Positions 47,434 to 59,699 of a DNA stretch of 64,000 nt are shown here, in pieces. Every line of letters starts with the position of its first letter. Position 1 is the stretch's first letter. Source of the stretch: Dillenia suffruticosa (Eukaryota; Streptophyta; Magnoliopsida; Dilleniales; Dilleniaceae). A model generated the notes under the pieces. That model was given only the letters and a program-made list of their open reading frames with translations. It was not told where the DNA came from and made no database searches. Made by a program: the position numbers and the translations under genes. Location of the stretch: contig JAVTVX010000013.1 in the NCBI GenBank assembly GCA_033439265.1, positions 4,614,501 to 4,678,500 of the forward strand, given 5' to 3'.

Positions 47434-50247
47434 TTAACTCAGTCGATAGGATCTCCCACTAAATGCCACACCAGTCGCTCTGTCAGCAGAGGCAGCACGG
47501 GTGTTCACTGCTGGTGCACCTATTCTCCACTTTGCAACAAGTTTATGTCTATATATGTGGTTAAGAAAAGATAGCATGGTAACACTACTTGCAAGTGACA
47601 AATTAATTAAAGAACTTAAACAAGAAAAGTACCTGAAAATTGAAAAGAGAATGAAAACTGATAGACAAATACCAAGAGAACAAGAAACGTTGGGGGCACT
47701 AGGGTGCCCTCTACTCCCCTCTATAAATGCAACATATTTATGATATTCTATTTGTAGCATTTCTCAACTAGGGCAAAAAATTTTTACATGAAAATATAGA
47801 ACTTCTCAAAAAGTCATAAAATTTCTCCACAAATGAATGTTTAGTGCTTATCATGCTAGTAAATTTTGGTAGAATGCCCTCTTTTCTTGCAAAAGATGCC
47901 AACCCTCTACTTGGTCCAACCAGGCTGTTATCAAGCAATTTAAGAATGCTGCAGAGTAGAAATGCCTAAATTAAGCCTAAATTGTTTTAACAGACTCCAC
48001 CTTTTTTTTGTGTTTTCAGGAATAATAAATTCCATGTAGAATATAGAAAAAGAAGCAATAGGCAGCAGCCAGACACTGCAACTCTGGCTACTTACTAGAT
48101 GCTCTTGAAGTGTTCCCTCCAAGATCCCCAACAATGGACTTGTTAAAAATAAACATTTATGAGACTCAAACCAATATCGTGGTAGAAAACCAGTGAACAA
48201 GTAGGTTGTGTGAGTTCATGTTTGTGTTATGAGCACGCTATCATTAACAGAAAGGATACACCCAATATGGAGTCCTTAACATATTCTTTCCACCTGCCTG
48301 CGGATGTAGAACAGTCAAGAAGTAGTATAAATGCCCCGCAAGGATCCCTAATAGATCAGGTACAAGAGGTGAACCAAAAATAACATCCAGGGCCAACATA
48401 GCCCATGGAAGATAGAATGCCTGCAAACACAGATCCAAATAATAAAAATCAATGGACAACATCTGATTAGAGGAAACCAGTAAAATTTGTGATGCTGATG
48501 CCCAATGAAAACATAGCTATGAAGCAAGGATAAACCACTAACAATCTTTTCCACAAGCAAGTAAAAACACCACATATGTATCCGTCAGAATATACACAAT
48601 CATGTAGATGCACCCCATGAGTTTGTTACAAAAGCAAAGAAACAAGCCTACCTTGAGTGTCACTAGGCCATAAATGTTGATATTGGCATTTGGAAATTCT
48701 CTACTCCAGACATAGAGAAGCATGAACACCAGTGAGATCCCTAAGAAGGGGGACGTCAGCCCAGGGATTGCAGATAATACCTAGTTCAAGTAAAGATGAA
48801 GAGGGAATTCAGGTGCAATGAAAACAAGTAAACACACTCAAAAATTGGACGAATCACTACAAAGTTGCATTGCCATGTGGGTAAGTGATAATGTAGACTT
48901 TCTTCACTTTGAGTTTAACAACAGAAGCAGATTTATTCCAAAGGGAAGGGTCAAAGAAAAACAAAGCCTATAGCCCCCCCCCAAAAAAAAGACCTCCTAT
49001 GGTCTGCTCCTTTTTCTTTAAAATAAGAAAGGAGTTGCCCCTGCGGGGGGTGTTTGCAGATAGTTTGAATTATACTCCACTAAAGCTTTTACATTTTCCT
49101 GATTAACTATTAACATGTGCCTCCAATATATGTTGGCATGCAATAAGACTACTCAAATACCATCAGACAAGAGTGTAAAATGAAAACAAGAAGATGAACT
49201 CACCAATAAGGTCAATGCTCCAAATATCATCATCCACAAGAAATCAGCTGTACGCCTTTCAAATGGCCCCTTCTCCAACTGTACCCCATACCTTGCTCTA
49301 GAACACAAGGAATGCTTATATTATTACATGAAAATTCACACAAGGGCAATTCTCACAGATATAATAGGATCATGCCACCAGATAACCACGGGAAGTATAA
49401 AGAAAGAAGAATTTCAAGAACAATCACTTACATCATCAAAAGACGTATCCCAAAATTGATTGAAAATTTTCCAAGGAAAAAGAAGTTTGTAATCAACCTC
49501 CAAACCTAAACAATTACAAGTCAAATCACAAAGTGAAGTGCATTTATTTGCAGTTTGAAGAAAATGTCACTACAATATAAAATAGCTATATCTTGATTGA
49601 AAGTAGCAAAACTAAGAATTTATCAGAGAGAGCATTAATTCTAATTATTGCAAAGCTAAGCTCTTTTACAAGGAAAAACTAAGGTGAGTTCCTAAAGGCA
49701 AAAATATGGAGATATCTTGATTCATTTAACTTTCAAACACTGAGTATGAACAGAGAACTTCAGAATTAGGATCAAGTTTCTTCTAGTGAGAAAGCTCCTA
49801 TTGGGCAACAAAACACAATAATCAAATTAATATTTCTATCAAAACCGTACTTTCCAGAATACTGCAAATGAAGAACAAGAATAGCATAAAAATTTAGTGT
49901 AAATTATAAACCAAGCTTGACAATTAGATGGTAAATGGCCAAAATGTAGTTTCACAGATGCAAGATTTGCTAATAAAACATCACAAGTCTTAAGCATATT
50001 TTTCCCCTGTGACATGTTGGAGGAGTTTCAGATCCTTTAACCTAAAGGCCTCTTTTTATTTCATGCAGTTTATAGTTTATTTATATCATTCTAATTGGAA
50101 CCTTATACCAAAAATATGTTCCCACAATCTGAGAGAAGCAAGAACCAAAAAAAAAAACCTGTAGTTAAGTAAGAGTTACATTTATACCTAACACTTATCA
50201 TTGCACGGTGGTAAAGAACCAGTAGTAGAGTGAGAGTTTGGTGTGAA

Positions 50248-50298
<51 letters not shown>

Positions 50299-50360
50299 TG
50301 AGCAGAGAGACAGAGGATCGAGACCGAGAAGAGAATAGGGGGGAAGAAGAGGAGAACCAG

Positions 50361-50401
<41 letters not shown>

Positions 50402-50565
50402 AGTTCTTCAAGCTTAAGAAATTCAATTCTTTCAACAAAAAAATAGTCTGTCCTTACAGCAGGGGGTTTCAAACCCACTTACACATACATAGCTAAAACT
50501 AACCAATAAGTACTTCAAACTGAAGTCCAGTCCTAAAAGCTAAAGGAAAAAAAAGGAAGGGAAAT

Positions 50566-50607
<42 letters not shown>

Positions 50608-51848
50608 GGAAATGGAAACCAAAATGTGGCCCTAAAGTTGGCCAAAATTATAAATAAACCCTCAATACTGAACCAATTGTTGTAGCTGCTCCTATGAGTA
50701 CACCAATGTTGTGTGGCTTCCCCTAAGATGCATAAATTTTCAGACCGGGGCTGCTAGGAAGAGGGGGTGGTGGTATGTGGTATCGCTGTCACTGAGCTAA
50801 GTTAAAACTCAACAAGAAAAGCTTCACAATCAGAGGTTGTAAGACATGATCTTGCAAGCAATAATGGTAGTTACTTGATTCAGATGGCTTTACAAGTTCT
50901 ACATTCTACATCTGAAACTGCAATCATCTAAGCATGGTAGGAGGATTAGAAAGTGACAAAGAGAGGATACCATTGGGGAAATTTCGGGAAAATGTACCTG
51001 AAAATGCTTAAACACATATTCATATATCAATGCAATATGTAAGGGATGATACAATCCAAGCTGGAATGCTGTAGTAGCTAACAGACAGATGGTGCCGTAG
51101 GCTTTGCTTATAGGCGGAAGTGAAGCATAGAATCTGAAACAAAGAAAACAATACACACGTAGGTCCAAACCAAGTTCATGAAGAAAAAATCACTTGTTTA
51201 ATCATAACAAACTGAAGAACACAACAAAACCACCAAAATTGAGTATATTCCACGGAACATGAACACCAAGATAGAATCATAGAATGAACAAATTAAGGAG
51301 ATCAAAACAATCTGTCCCCACTAATGAAACCCCAAAAGAAAAGAACAAGAGTGTTTGGATTTTTCAAGGAACACATAAGCCCCAGTTCACAACAATGCAA
51401 AATGAAAACAAATTCAATAGCAAGGCAAAGACTCATTTCATAAAACCCACATCACAAACAACAATTCTTGAACAAAAACCCAAAATTTCAGACTAAACAC
51501 TTCAAAATCGAAAAACCCAAAATGAAAAATCAAAACTTGGTAGGAACAAAAAGGGTAAAGGTTTTTCAAAAGAATGATAAAGACTCAATTCAAGAAAACA
51601 CAAAACCCCAATTTGAAACATTTGCAAATGAAATCGAGTCCCCTGGTAAAACCAAGATTCATCTCAAGAATTCACATAAAACCCACTTCACAAACAAGAA
51701 GTTGTTGAACAAAAAGCCCACAATTTCACAATATGAACTTCAAAACCGGAAACCCCAAAACGAAAAATCAGCAATAATGGCAAGAGAGTAACAAATCTGC
51801 CTACATAACGCTGAGGGAAGCGAGTGATTACTCTGCGGGAGATGACAT
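47434..51848 (-). CDS. Derlin-1-like ER membrane protein
   Basis: Seven exons on the minus strand: 51832-51848, 50998-51133, 49432-49505, 49204-49297, 48652-48780, 48260-48420 and 47434-47548. They join in phase into 241 residues. The first exon is only 17 bases (MSSPA plus two bases); the second continues FYASLPPISKAYGT. Later blocks are typical of derlins: VWRLITNFFFLG, NFGIRLLM, RTADFLWMM, the WSR motif in YVWSREFPNANINIYG, and PWAMLALDVIFGSPL with GHLYYFLTVLHP (the region matching the rhomboid GxxxG part). The tail ends GRSYRL. Derlins are rhomboid-like pseudoproteases of the ER membrane that help move misfolded proteins out for degradation (family knowledge). The usual hydrophobic segments are present. 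The large second intron holds two GA runs and an ATA run. Confidence 0.93.
50253..50396. repeat. Two (GA)n microsatellites in derlin intron 2
   Basis: Runs at 50253-50295 and 50364-50396, separated by a purine-rich segment. On the coding strand they are CT-rich within an intron, so they do not alter the protein. Confidence 0.9.
50565..50606. repeat. (TAA)n microsatellite
   Basis: A perfect run of about 14 units in derlin intron 2. Confidence 0.9.
51430..51780. repeat. Diverged tandem duplication in derlin intron 1
   Basis: A block with cataaaacccacatcacaaa (about 51439) recurs as cataaaacccacttcacaaa (about 51674), offset about 235. Each is followed by a matching run ending cccaaaa(t/c)gaaaaatca. 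The open plus-strand frames at 51284-51791 come from this A-rich intron and are not genes. Confidence 0.65.
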
Positions 51849-54183
51849 TTTTCCTTAAATTCTGAGATCTGCTTCGCCGCTTATCCTTTTTCTTTGCAAT
51901 CACAATTTCTTAGCTTCGAAGAAATTTGGAGAAAATGTGTCAAATTATTATGTTCAATTCGTATTAAAAAGGAAGAAGTAAACCAATTTTAGTTCGCGAG
52001 GCATTCTATTCGAAACCCAGAAACTTTCTGTTTCTTGTGTTGCACGTGACTAATCAACCCTGCACGTGCGGATCTGTTTAGGTGGGTTGGACCCAGGGAG
52101 CTGCAGATTAAAATGGGTCAATTGGTCTTGAGCCAACCGACATTGGTTTTTTATGGGCCTTAGAGTCCAACTCAGTGACCACAGTTCCGATACCTCAGTT
52201 TGCCCGAAGAGCCCCAAGAGCACTCGAGACAGTGAAGCCGTCGCAGACCACATTTACCACAACAAGACACTGGCAACCGACAGGTGAGCACCTTGGAGCT
52301 AACTTGATTAAGGTTAATGTGTTCTCGTCGGAATTGCAAACCCACTAAAGTTGCTGCCAACGTAGGTGCCTAGTAGAAAGGCTTACCCGTCCCCAGCAAA
52401 GGTGACTAATAGCTCTGTTTTTGGGGCCTTGCTCCTGGGCCTCTGTGTTTTACCATGCTTCCACTGTGTGAGCCTCCGGCCTCCCCTCAAAGAATAAAAG
52501 GGTGCAAATCTACCCGTGGTAGTGGAGTATAAACCAAAATGGGTTTCATTAAAAGTTTCAACCATGTAAATCAAGTATTAGTAAAAATAGTTCTTACCTG
52601 GTTTTGCACTTCGACGTGAAGTTTCATCTTAATTGTCTGCTTTGGATTAAAATTTCATTTTGATGGTTTCATGCATCTTACATGAGCCAAAAAAGGGTAA
52701 CATTTAATACTAATATTGATTATCCAAATGTTGATTTTGACCCTTTTCTAAGTTGGTCTTAAAATGAGCCTTAATTCTTGAAAAGCCCTCGAACTCCACT
52801 TTGAAGAGTCAAATCCTCAACTATAAATCCCATAGACCTATCCTGAGAATTAGAGTTCAAATGCTAACTTCTACACATTATAAACTAAAAATGGGGAGAC
52901 GCCGTTAAAAGAGGAGAGCATGTTGAAAATTTGGAGACACATAAGGGTAGTAAATGAAAATCTTCCACATTTCCTACTTCAAAGGAATCTTGAAGGATGA
53001 TTATGCGTGGAGTAAGAAAGATCCACCCAAAATAGCCATGGAATTATTAATCCTCGACATCTATAAATGGGGCGTCCCGCAAAAAAGCAACCCCCAACAA
53101 CTCATTTTTATCTCCTTGGAATAGGTATAACTCACCTTGGCATAGACTAGGATAACAATTAGCCATTAATAATAGTTAATAGTTAACAATATTCATCTCC
53201 GGTTCACCATAATTTATATACTCAATTACTAACGGATAATTGTTCTAGTGGGATGTGATGTTAAATTCTTTAATCAAGTTTTCAATTTCGACTCGCAGTT
53301 TGAACATGAAAAAAACTATGTTTAAAAAGTAGTTCCCTTAATGGGTCACTGTAAATTCCGAACCGAATTAATCGAAATATAATTTCGAATACCGATTAAT
53401 ATAATACCATAATTTATATACCCAATTCAAAAATCAAAATGATTCATCAATATGATTTATAACGTCCTCTCTATTTTCTTCTTGTGTTGATTTCGTGATC
53501 ATTTATTATTTGTGATTACGTCTCAACGCGTAAACACTAATTTATATTGCACTTTTGAGCATTAAGCGTACTTGTATTGATACACACCGAAAGAACTCAT
53601 ACTCAATTTAAAGAAGGTAGCTTTTTCGAATACGATACTTGCTTGAAATTGCCTCACGAATCAGCAAAGCTATCTACTGTAACAATGCTAAAATCTTTTG
53701 ACTATGCACAAAAAGGTTGACTACGGTGGTCATTACTTCTCCGCCCAACCCAAAATGCCTAAATAAAATAAAATAAGTTACTTATTCTAGGTTCGCAGAG
53801 TTCTGGGTTGGTGAATGGTGATGGTAACAAGACAATGACAAGTGAACGTTCTCTGTGTCGGGGGGAGATCGCAAGAACACTTGAAGTTGAAAACATGTGA
53901 ACCATTTTCTCTTCTTTGATACAAAGGCGTTATCAAACCTCAAATTTTCCAAATTCATTCGATTCAAGAGACATTAATCTTGCCAAAATATTAGTTCTAA
54001 ATTAGCAAAAACTACTTTTTGGTCTCAAATCTGACAGAAAACCCCTATTCAATTTCGTGCCTCCAAGATGGAAGCATGCAACAATGTGCCAATGTTGGTT
54101 TTCTTTATGAATTAAAGCCCTATCTGTCTCAAATTTCTTTGGAAACAACAAATCCAAAAATATAATCACATATTATTTGGTCG

Positions 54184-54186
<3 letters not shown>

Positions 54187-54233
<47 letters not shown>
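54187..54233. repeat. (GA)23 microsatellite
   Basis: A perfect dinucleotide run of about 47 bases in intergenic DNA. Confidence 0.95.
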
Positions 54234-54236
<3 letters not shown>

Positions 54237-54563
54237 TGATGATTTGTCCCATCGATTCGCTTGCAACAAATTGATCATGACGAGCAGTGTGTTAATTATA
54301 TTTATAGGCTTAACTACCGTAACTTGTTCTTTTAGTTGCGTTATGAAAAAGTTTTGGTGCAAGTGATTGATCATTAAGCATGATTAGTGGTATTATAGGT
54401 CAATAAGTTTTTTGCTCAAGTGATATATTCCTCTTTCTTATATAATTGACTTAGATTTAAAACTCAATATGTATAAAAAAAAATACTGATATTCCCTATT
54501 GAGGTGTTGTGTGGAGGCCCACCAAAACAGCCCCATTTGAACAGGATGGAGACCCCCAAGTGG

Positions 54564-54566
<3 letters not shown>

Positions 54567-54605
<39 letters not shown>
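54567..54605. repeat. (CT)19 microsatellite
   Basis: A perfect run followed by a T-rich stretch, in intergenic DNA about 330 bases from the (GA) run at 54187. Confidence 0.95.
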
Positions 54606-54610
<5 letters not shown>

Positions 54611-55701
54611 TTTTTGGGTGGAGGTGGGTTGTCTCTCTTTGTCTACTCCAACTTCATACCATAGGACATTGAACATTAGCTGTATCCGATCTTTCTTCTT
54701 TTTTTTTTTTTTTTTTTCTAGTCGGTGACTTATATCTCAGTTGGCATGGTCTTCCCTCCCCTCATAAAAGCTCAAAGCCCTCTTGTTTATTAACAAAAAA
54801 AAAAAAAAAATTCATTTTTTCATTCAAAAAATGAATGACGTAGGTGTGATCATTGACCAGCTTCATAGAAAATGTACCCAAATACATATCTAATTTCAAT
54901 GCTACAAATGTGTTTTTCCAAGTCAAAAAAATTCTCTTCACCTTTACCAATTATAATATCATTATACAATGTATTTCCTTTGAATTTTTGTATAATTTAT
55001 ACGTTAAGTTTATATTATATCTGCATCAATAATAATCGTTATTATTATGTGATTTCTACATAATATCTGTATAGTATAAACCTTTTTATACTATTATTAA
55101 TTCTCTGAATTTACTTAATTATTTATGGTAAAATTGAGATGGAGGCCACATGGAGCAAATAGCAAATATGCATGTTTCAAATCATTTTTTATAACTAATC
55201 GGTACTTAAAATTATATTTTGACTAATTTGATTTGAATTTAATTTTTTAAAAAAATTTAATATAATATTTTTTATTTTTGAGTTTTAAATTTAAAATTTA
55301 ATTAAGGACCAGTCAGTAATAAATTATCATGAGTTAGTATAGGATTCCGATCGATTTTGGATCATGAGAAGGGCTTTTACCAACACAAATCCTTATAAAA
55401 ATATGCTTCATAGGAAAATCCAAAACACCCGCTGTGACCAATGAGAAAACAATGCGTTGCAAATTGAAGCACTTTTGGCCCCATGTTACAGCCTAGCCTT
55501 GGAATTAGCTTGTCATTTATAGTACCACAAAAGACTTCGATTATGGCCCCACCTCCTACTCCATGGCCGCAAGCCTTCTTTCTTTGCTTTGGGTAGCGCA
55601 CAAGGAAAGCCCCACCTCCTCTTTATTGCTGGGTTAGAGTGTGACTCCGCGCATGTAATTTTTGTAGCGTAGCAATGCTACAAAAATGATATGTTTTTTT
55701 G

Positions 55702-55732
<31 letters not shown>

Positions 55733-56938
55733 CTAAGTTATTATGCTAAATTGAACACAAATACTATAATCAAAAGTAAAGGTTTATGTGGAATTTAAAA
55801 TTCAACTCTATTTTTTTAAATTTAAAAATATTATCTTAACAACAATTTCCAGTCGACACCCAAAAAAAATCCAAATTAGTTAGCAAAAATCAATTATAGA
55901 AACAATCGAAATATGTTTAACAGGTGGCAAAAGGCAATTGAATGAATACAGGTACCTATTAAGACAGAATATTTATAAAATACCAAACCTCAGAACAAAA
56001 AGTAAAAGGTTGAGAAAAAGAAGTAAACGTTACACGTCAGCGCCGTCATTGATAGCCGTCCAAAAGCTGTGATCAATAAACGTTACACAGCTCCACGTCA
56101 TTCTCGTTCTCATTCTATCCCGCAAATCAAAGAAATTCTTTAATATGATCGGCCACAATTACAATGATTATCCACAAAAAATCAAGATACATATACAATT
56201 TTTAATTAATAAAAATATATTTAGTGCCAAGAGCTTTTTCACCTTTTTAATAAATTAAATCTATAAATATTATTTAATATTTAAATCTTTTATATACCTA
56301 ATCGAATGATTTCTTAATAAAATTAAATTCAATTGGATTGAGGTAAAACTAATAAAGCATTTATTATGTATTAATATCATCGATAGATATACTTAAGGAA
56401 AAAAAAGATTATCGTTATATATCAATACTTGAATATAAAATAAATATGTTTGTTAAATTTTTTATACTATGTGATTAATTTAGTCCATTGTAAATTCTAA
56501 ATTTTAAATTAAATTTATCTTTTTATGAGAATTGAGCTCAATTAGTTTATATAATGTAATTTTTTATCATTAAATGATTGTATTATATAAAGATATAACC
56601 ATCTCTAGTGTTGGTAACCTAAATTTCAAGAATTAATTCCTCCCCCTTCCAATATCCAGTGTTCTCACTCTCTCTCTCCCCCCAACGTGATGACAGCCAT
56701 GCATGAGCTGTTTTTGGTCACTCACCGAAAGGGTCCCACTCAACTATACCCCGCGACAACAAATTGAAGAAATCTCCAGCAAGATGCAAACGCAACGAGA
56801 GAGAGAGAGAGAGAGAGAGAGAGGTAAAATGTTAAAATACCATGAGAGCCGACATTCATTCGGTCCATGAAAACAACAGATGTAACCAAAGCTCATTTAG
56901 TCATCTCCCCACTTCTCTACAACAACATCCCATAAACC

Positions 56939-56944
<6 letters not shown>

Positions 56945-56990
<46 letters not shown>
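56945..56990. repeat. (GA)23 microsatellite abutting a start codon
   Basis: A perfect run ending two bases before the ATG of the DUF1005 gene, so it must be in its 5' leader. A second GA run is at about 56799-56822. Confidence 0.95.
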
Positions 56991-56992
<2 letters not shown>

Positions 56993-56995
<3 letters not shown>

Positions 56996-59697
56996 GATCC
57001 ATGTCCGTTTGTGAGACTCAGTGTGGAATCACTAGCACTCAAGCTACCACTAGCAACGAAGCCGGCCGGTTCAGGAGTGCACCCATCAACAACCCCATGT
57101 TTCTGCAAACTCAGAATCAAGAATTTCCCCTCCCAAACTGCTTTAATTCCTCTATCTTCATCGCCCACTGATTCCTCACCTGATTCGTTCACCTCAGCAC
57201 CCGGTTTCCACCTCGACCCGGATACTCTCCGCCGCTACAATGGAAAGACTATTAGTCTCTGGGTCTCGGTCTACACTGGCCGGATGGGCCATACGTGCGG
57301 AGTCAATTCGGGCAAGCTGTTGGGCCGGGTCCATATCAGTATCAAGCTCGATGGAACCAAGACTCGACCCATTGTGTTCCAAAACGGTTGGTTGAATCTC
57401 GGAAAAGAAGCGGATAAACCATCGGCCCGGTTACATTTGATAGTCCGATCTGAACCGGACCCCCGCTTCGTTTTCCAATTTGGGGGTGAGCCAGAGTGTA
57501 GCCCGGTCGTTTTCCAGATACAAGGGAATATACGGCAGCCGGTTTTCAGCTGCAAGTTTAGCGCAGACCGGAACTCGAGGTGTAGGTAAGCTTCTTACGC
57601 ATCGTTACATTTTAGCATTATGATGTGTTTTTTGCTAATATGTGCTTTTTTTGAGATAAAAAAGGGAAAGAAATTACTGACTGTTATTATTTGGGTGCAA
57701 AATTTTGGTCCACTCTGTCTGTTGGTGGCGATATCTGCCAAATTAGGCATGTGGGGTTGTCAATTTCAGGATTTTGTAACCGCCACCACCCCCACATGCC
57801 AACGTGGGCCGTACCTTGTCTTATGTAATTTTCCTTTTCAAGTTTGCATGAACATCGACATTCATACTATTTAACCTTGATTTGTTAATATGATGCAACA
57901 CATTTTTATTAATTATGTTATTATGTAAAAATTAAATTCAATAGGAAAGGTAAAATAATGTTGACCCCCTCCCCCTATTCTCATAGACAACATTTTGGTT
58001 GCCTCTACTTGTGGCAAGGTTTGACTTTAATTACAGAATTTCCTTCCCATCATAATATGTTGCCATAGGCTGTCTACTTAAAGCAACCCTTGTGTCCGTT
58101 CTTGAGTTTTTAGTAAACCCAACTGCATATTCAAGTTAGGGTACAATCTGCATTTGTAAATTAATTGCTGGTTGAACTAGGCATTTGGTGAATGAGATTT
58201 CCAACATGTAGTGATTGTAACTTTTACTTTCTCGGCATGATTAGGTTTATACATTGATTAATGTTGTTGAAACTGCTACCTAAGTTGATGTTGCTTAGAA
58301 GTATAGGTTTTTTCCAACTACCAGATAAGAAGGTCAACCAGTCATCTCCCTCTCAACGTTATGCGTGAAGTATGAACTTAGACCTCTCTTTACCTACATT
58401 GAGGTTTCTTCGTTTCATTTTCGATGCTAGATTTCGTCTTTACAAAATGACTTTTGTCGAAGATTTTGAATTGTTTGATACCCAATAATGCACTTATACG
58501 TGGTGCCGATATTTCTAAAGAAAAAAATGTCTCAATATTCTGTTCCGGTATGTTCACAAGATTAGCTGACCTTCTCTTTCTTCAATGCAAATTGCAATTT
58601 CTTTAGTGTTTCCAATCATTAGTTATTGACATCAATATTCTATATGATCTTCTGTTCCAATATGAATAAAAAAGCTAGCAAAATAATGTTCCACCTTCTT
58701 CTTTCCATGACCAAAATTGTTTATTATGAGCACCATTAATCCAACACCGGCAATAATGACCTTGTTCATTTGTTCTAGGAAAAGGCAAATTGCAATAATG
58801 AGAAATATTTTTAAATGTAATGAAGTTGCTTTCTCTGGTCAAACATTAATTTCCTTGACAAACAGTCGAGCTTAACCACCATAAGATTTGATTCCTTTCC
58901 ATGTGCATATACTTCATAGCTTGTTCTTTAATACACTCTCGTTTGACTATTCTGTTTTCTTCATTTTGCTCTACACTAGTTGGTTTTTTTTACTTGGTAT
59001 ATGTCTCCTGTAAACCAGATCTATACCTTCGGATTTCGCCACAAGCAATAGAGGGTGGATAAGTACATTTTCCGGAGAAAGAGAAAAGCCCGGAAGAGAG
59101 AGAAAAGGATGGATGATTATGGTCTATGACCTATCTGGTTCACCCGTGGCTGCTGCTTCCATGATCACACCGTTTGTCCCATCACCAGGCTCAGACCGCG
59201 TTTCTAGGTCAAACCCTGGTGCATGGCTCATTCTACGGCCACATGGATTCTCTGTCAGTAGTTGGAAGGCATGGGGGAGGCTTGAGGCTTGGAGAGAGAG
59301 AGGACCTATTGATGGACTTGGTTACAAGTTTGAGCTTGTTACAGACAATGGACCAAGCAATGGTATTCCATTAGCGGAAGCAACAATGAGTGTTAGAAAA
59401 GGAGGCCAATTTTGCATAGACACTACAATAATTAAGGATCCTAAGTTGGGATCTTGGCCTCAAGTACGAGGATTTGTGATGGGTTCGACTGTGGAAGGGG
59501 AAGGTAAAGTTAGTAAGCCGACCGTTCAGGTTGGCATGAAACATGTGACATGCATGGCGGATGCTGCACTCTTTATTGCCCTCTCGGCTGCCATTGATCT
59601 TAGTATGGATGCCAGTCGCCCTTTTTCGCATAAACTTAGGAAGGAACTTTGCCCCGATGAAAATGAGTACATTTCTTGGTACAAAAGTTCCCCATAG
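56993..59697 (+). CDS. DUF1005 family protein
   Basis: Two exons, 56993-57585 and 59019-59697, joined across a 1433-base intron (donor gtaagc, acceptor aaaccag) in phase to 423 residues. It begins MDPCPFVRLSVESLALKLP, the usual start of this plant family. Exon 1 continues with a CFCKLRIKNFPSQTA block, YTGRMGHTCGV, GKLLGRV and EPDPRFVFQFGGEPECSPVV, ending IQGNIRQPVFSCKF. Exon 2 gives GWMIMVYDLSGSPVA, RVSRSNPGAWLILRP, WGRLEAWRERG, GLGYKFEL, VRGFVMGSTVEGEGK and AALFIALSAAIDLSMDA. Family members are sometimes labelled formin-like, but no biochemical role is established that I can name. There is no signal peptide or membrane segment. Both exons are undamaged. Confidence 0.93.
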
Positions 59698-59699
59698 GA

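Larger units (their letters stand above)
51860..56940. other. Long intergenic stretch, no gene seen
   Basis: Upstream of the derlin gene the DNA is at first GC-moderate (52050-52560), without family resemblance in any frame, then AT-rich. It contains GA/CT microsatellites at 54187-54233, 54567-54605, 55701-55728 and 56799-56822, and poly(T)/poly(A) runs at 54697-54718 and 54796-54811. I see no exon, RNA gene or bounded element. Confidence 0.45.

Noticed and set aside
51284-51791. Two Lys/Asn-rich plus-strand frames of 70 and 107 residues
   Set aside because: They lie in derlin intron 1, antisense to it, in A-rich duplicated DNA without any conserved block.
54715-54812. Possible SINE from atctcagttggcatgg to a poly(A) run
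   Set aside because: One tRNA-like A box word only; no B box and no target repeat were found.
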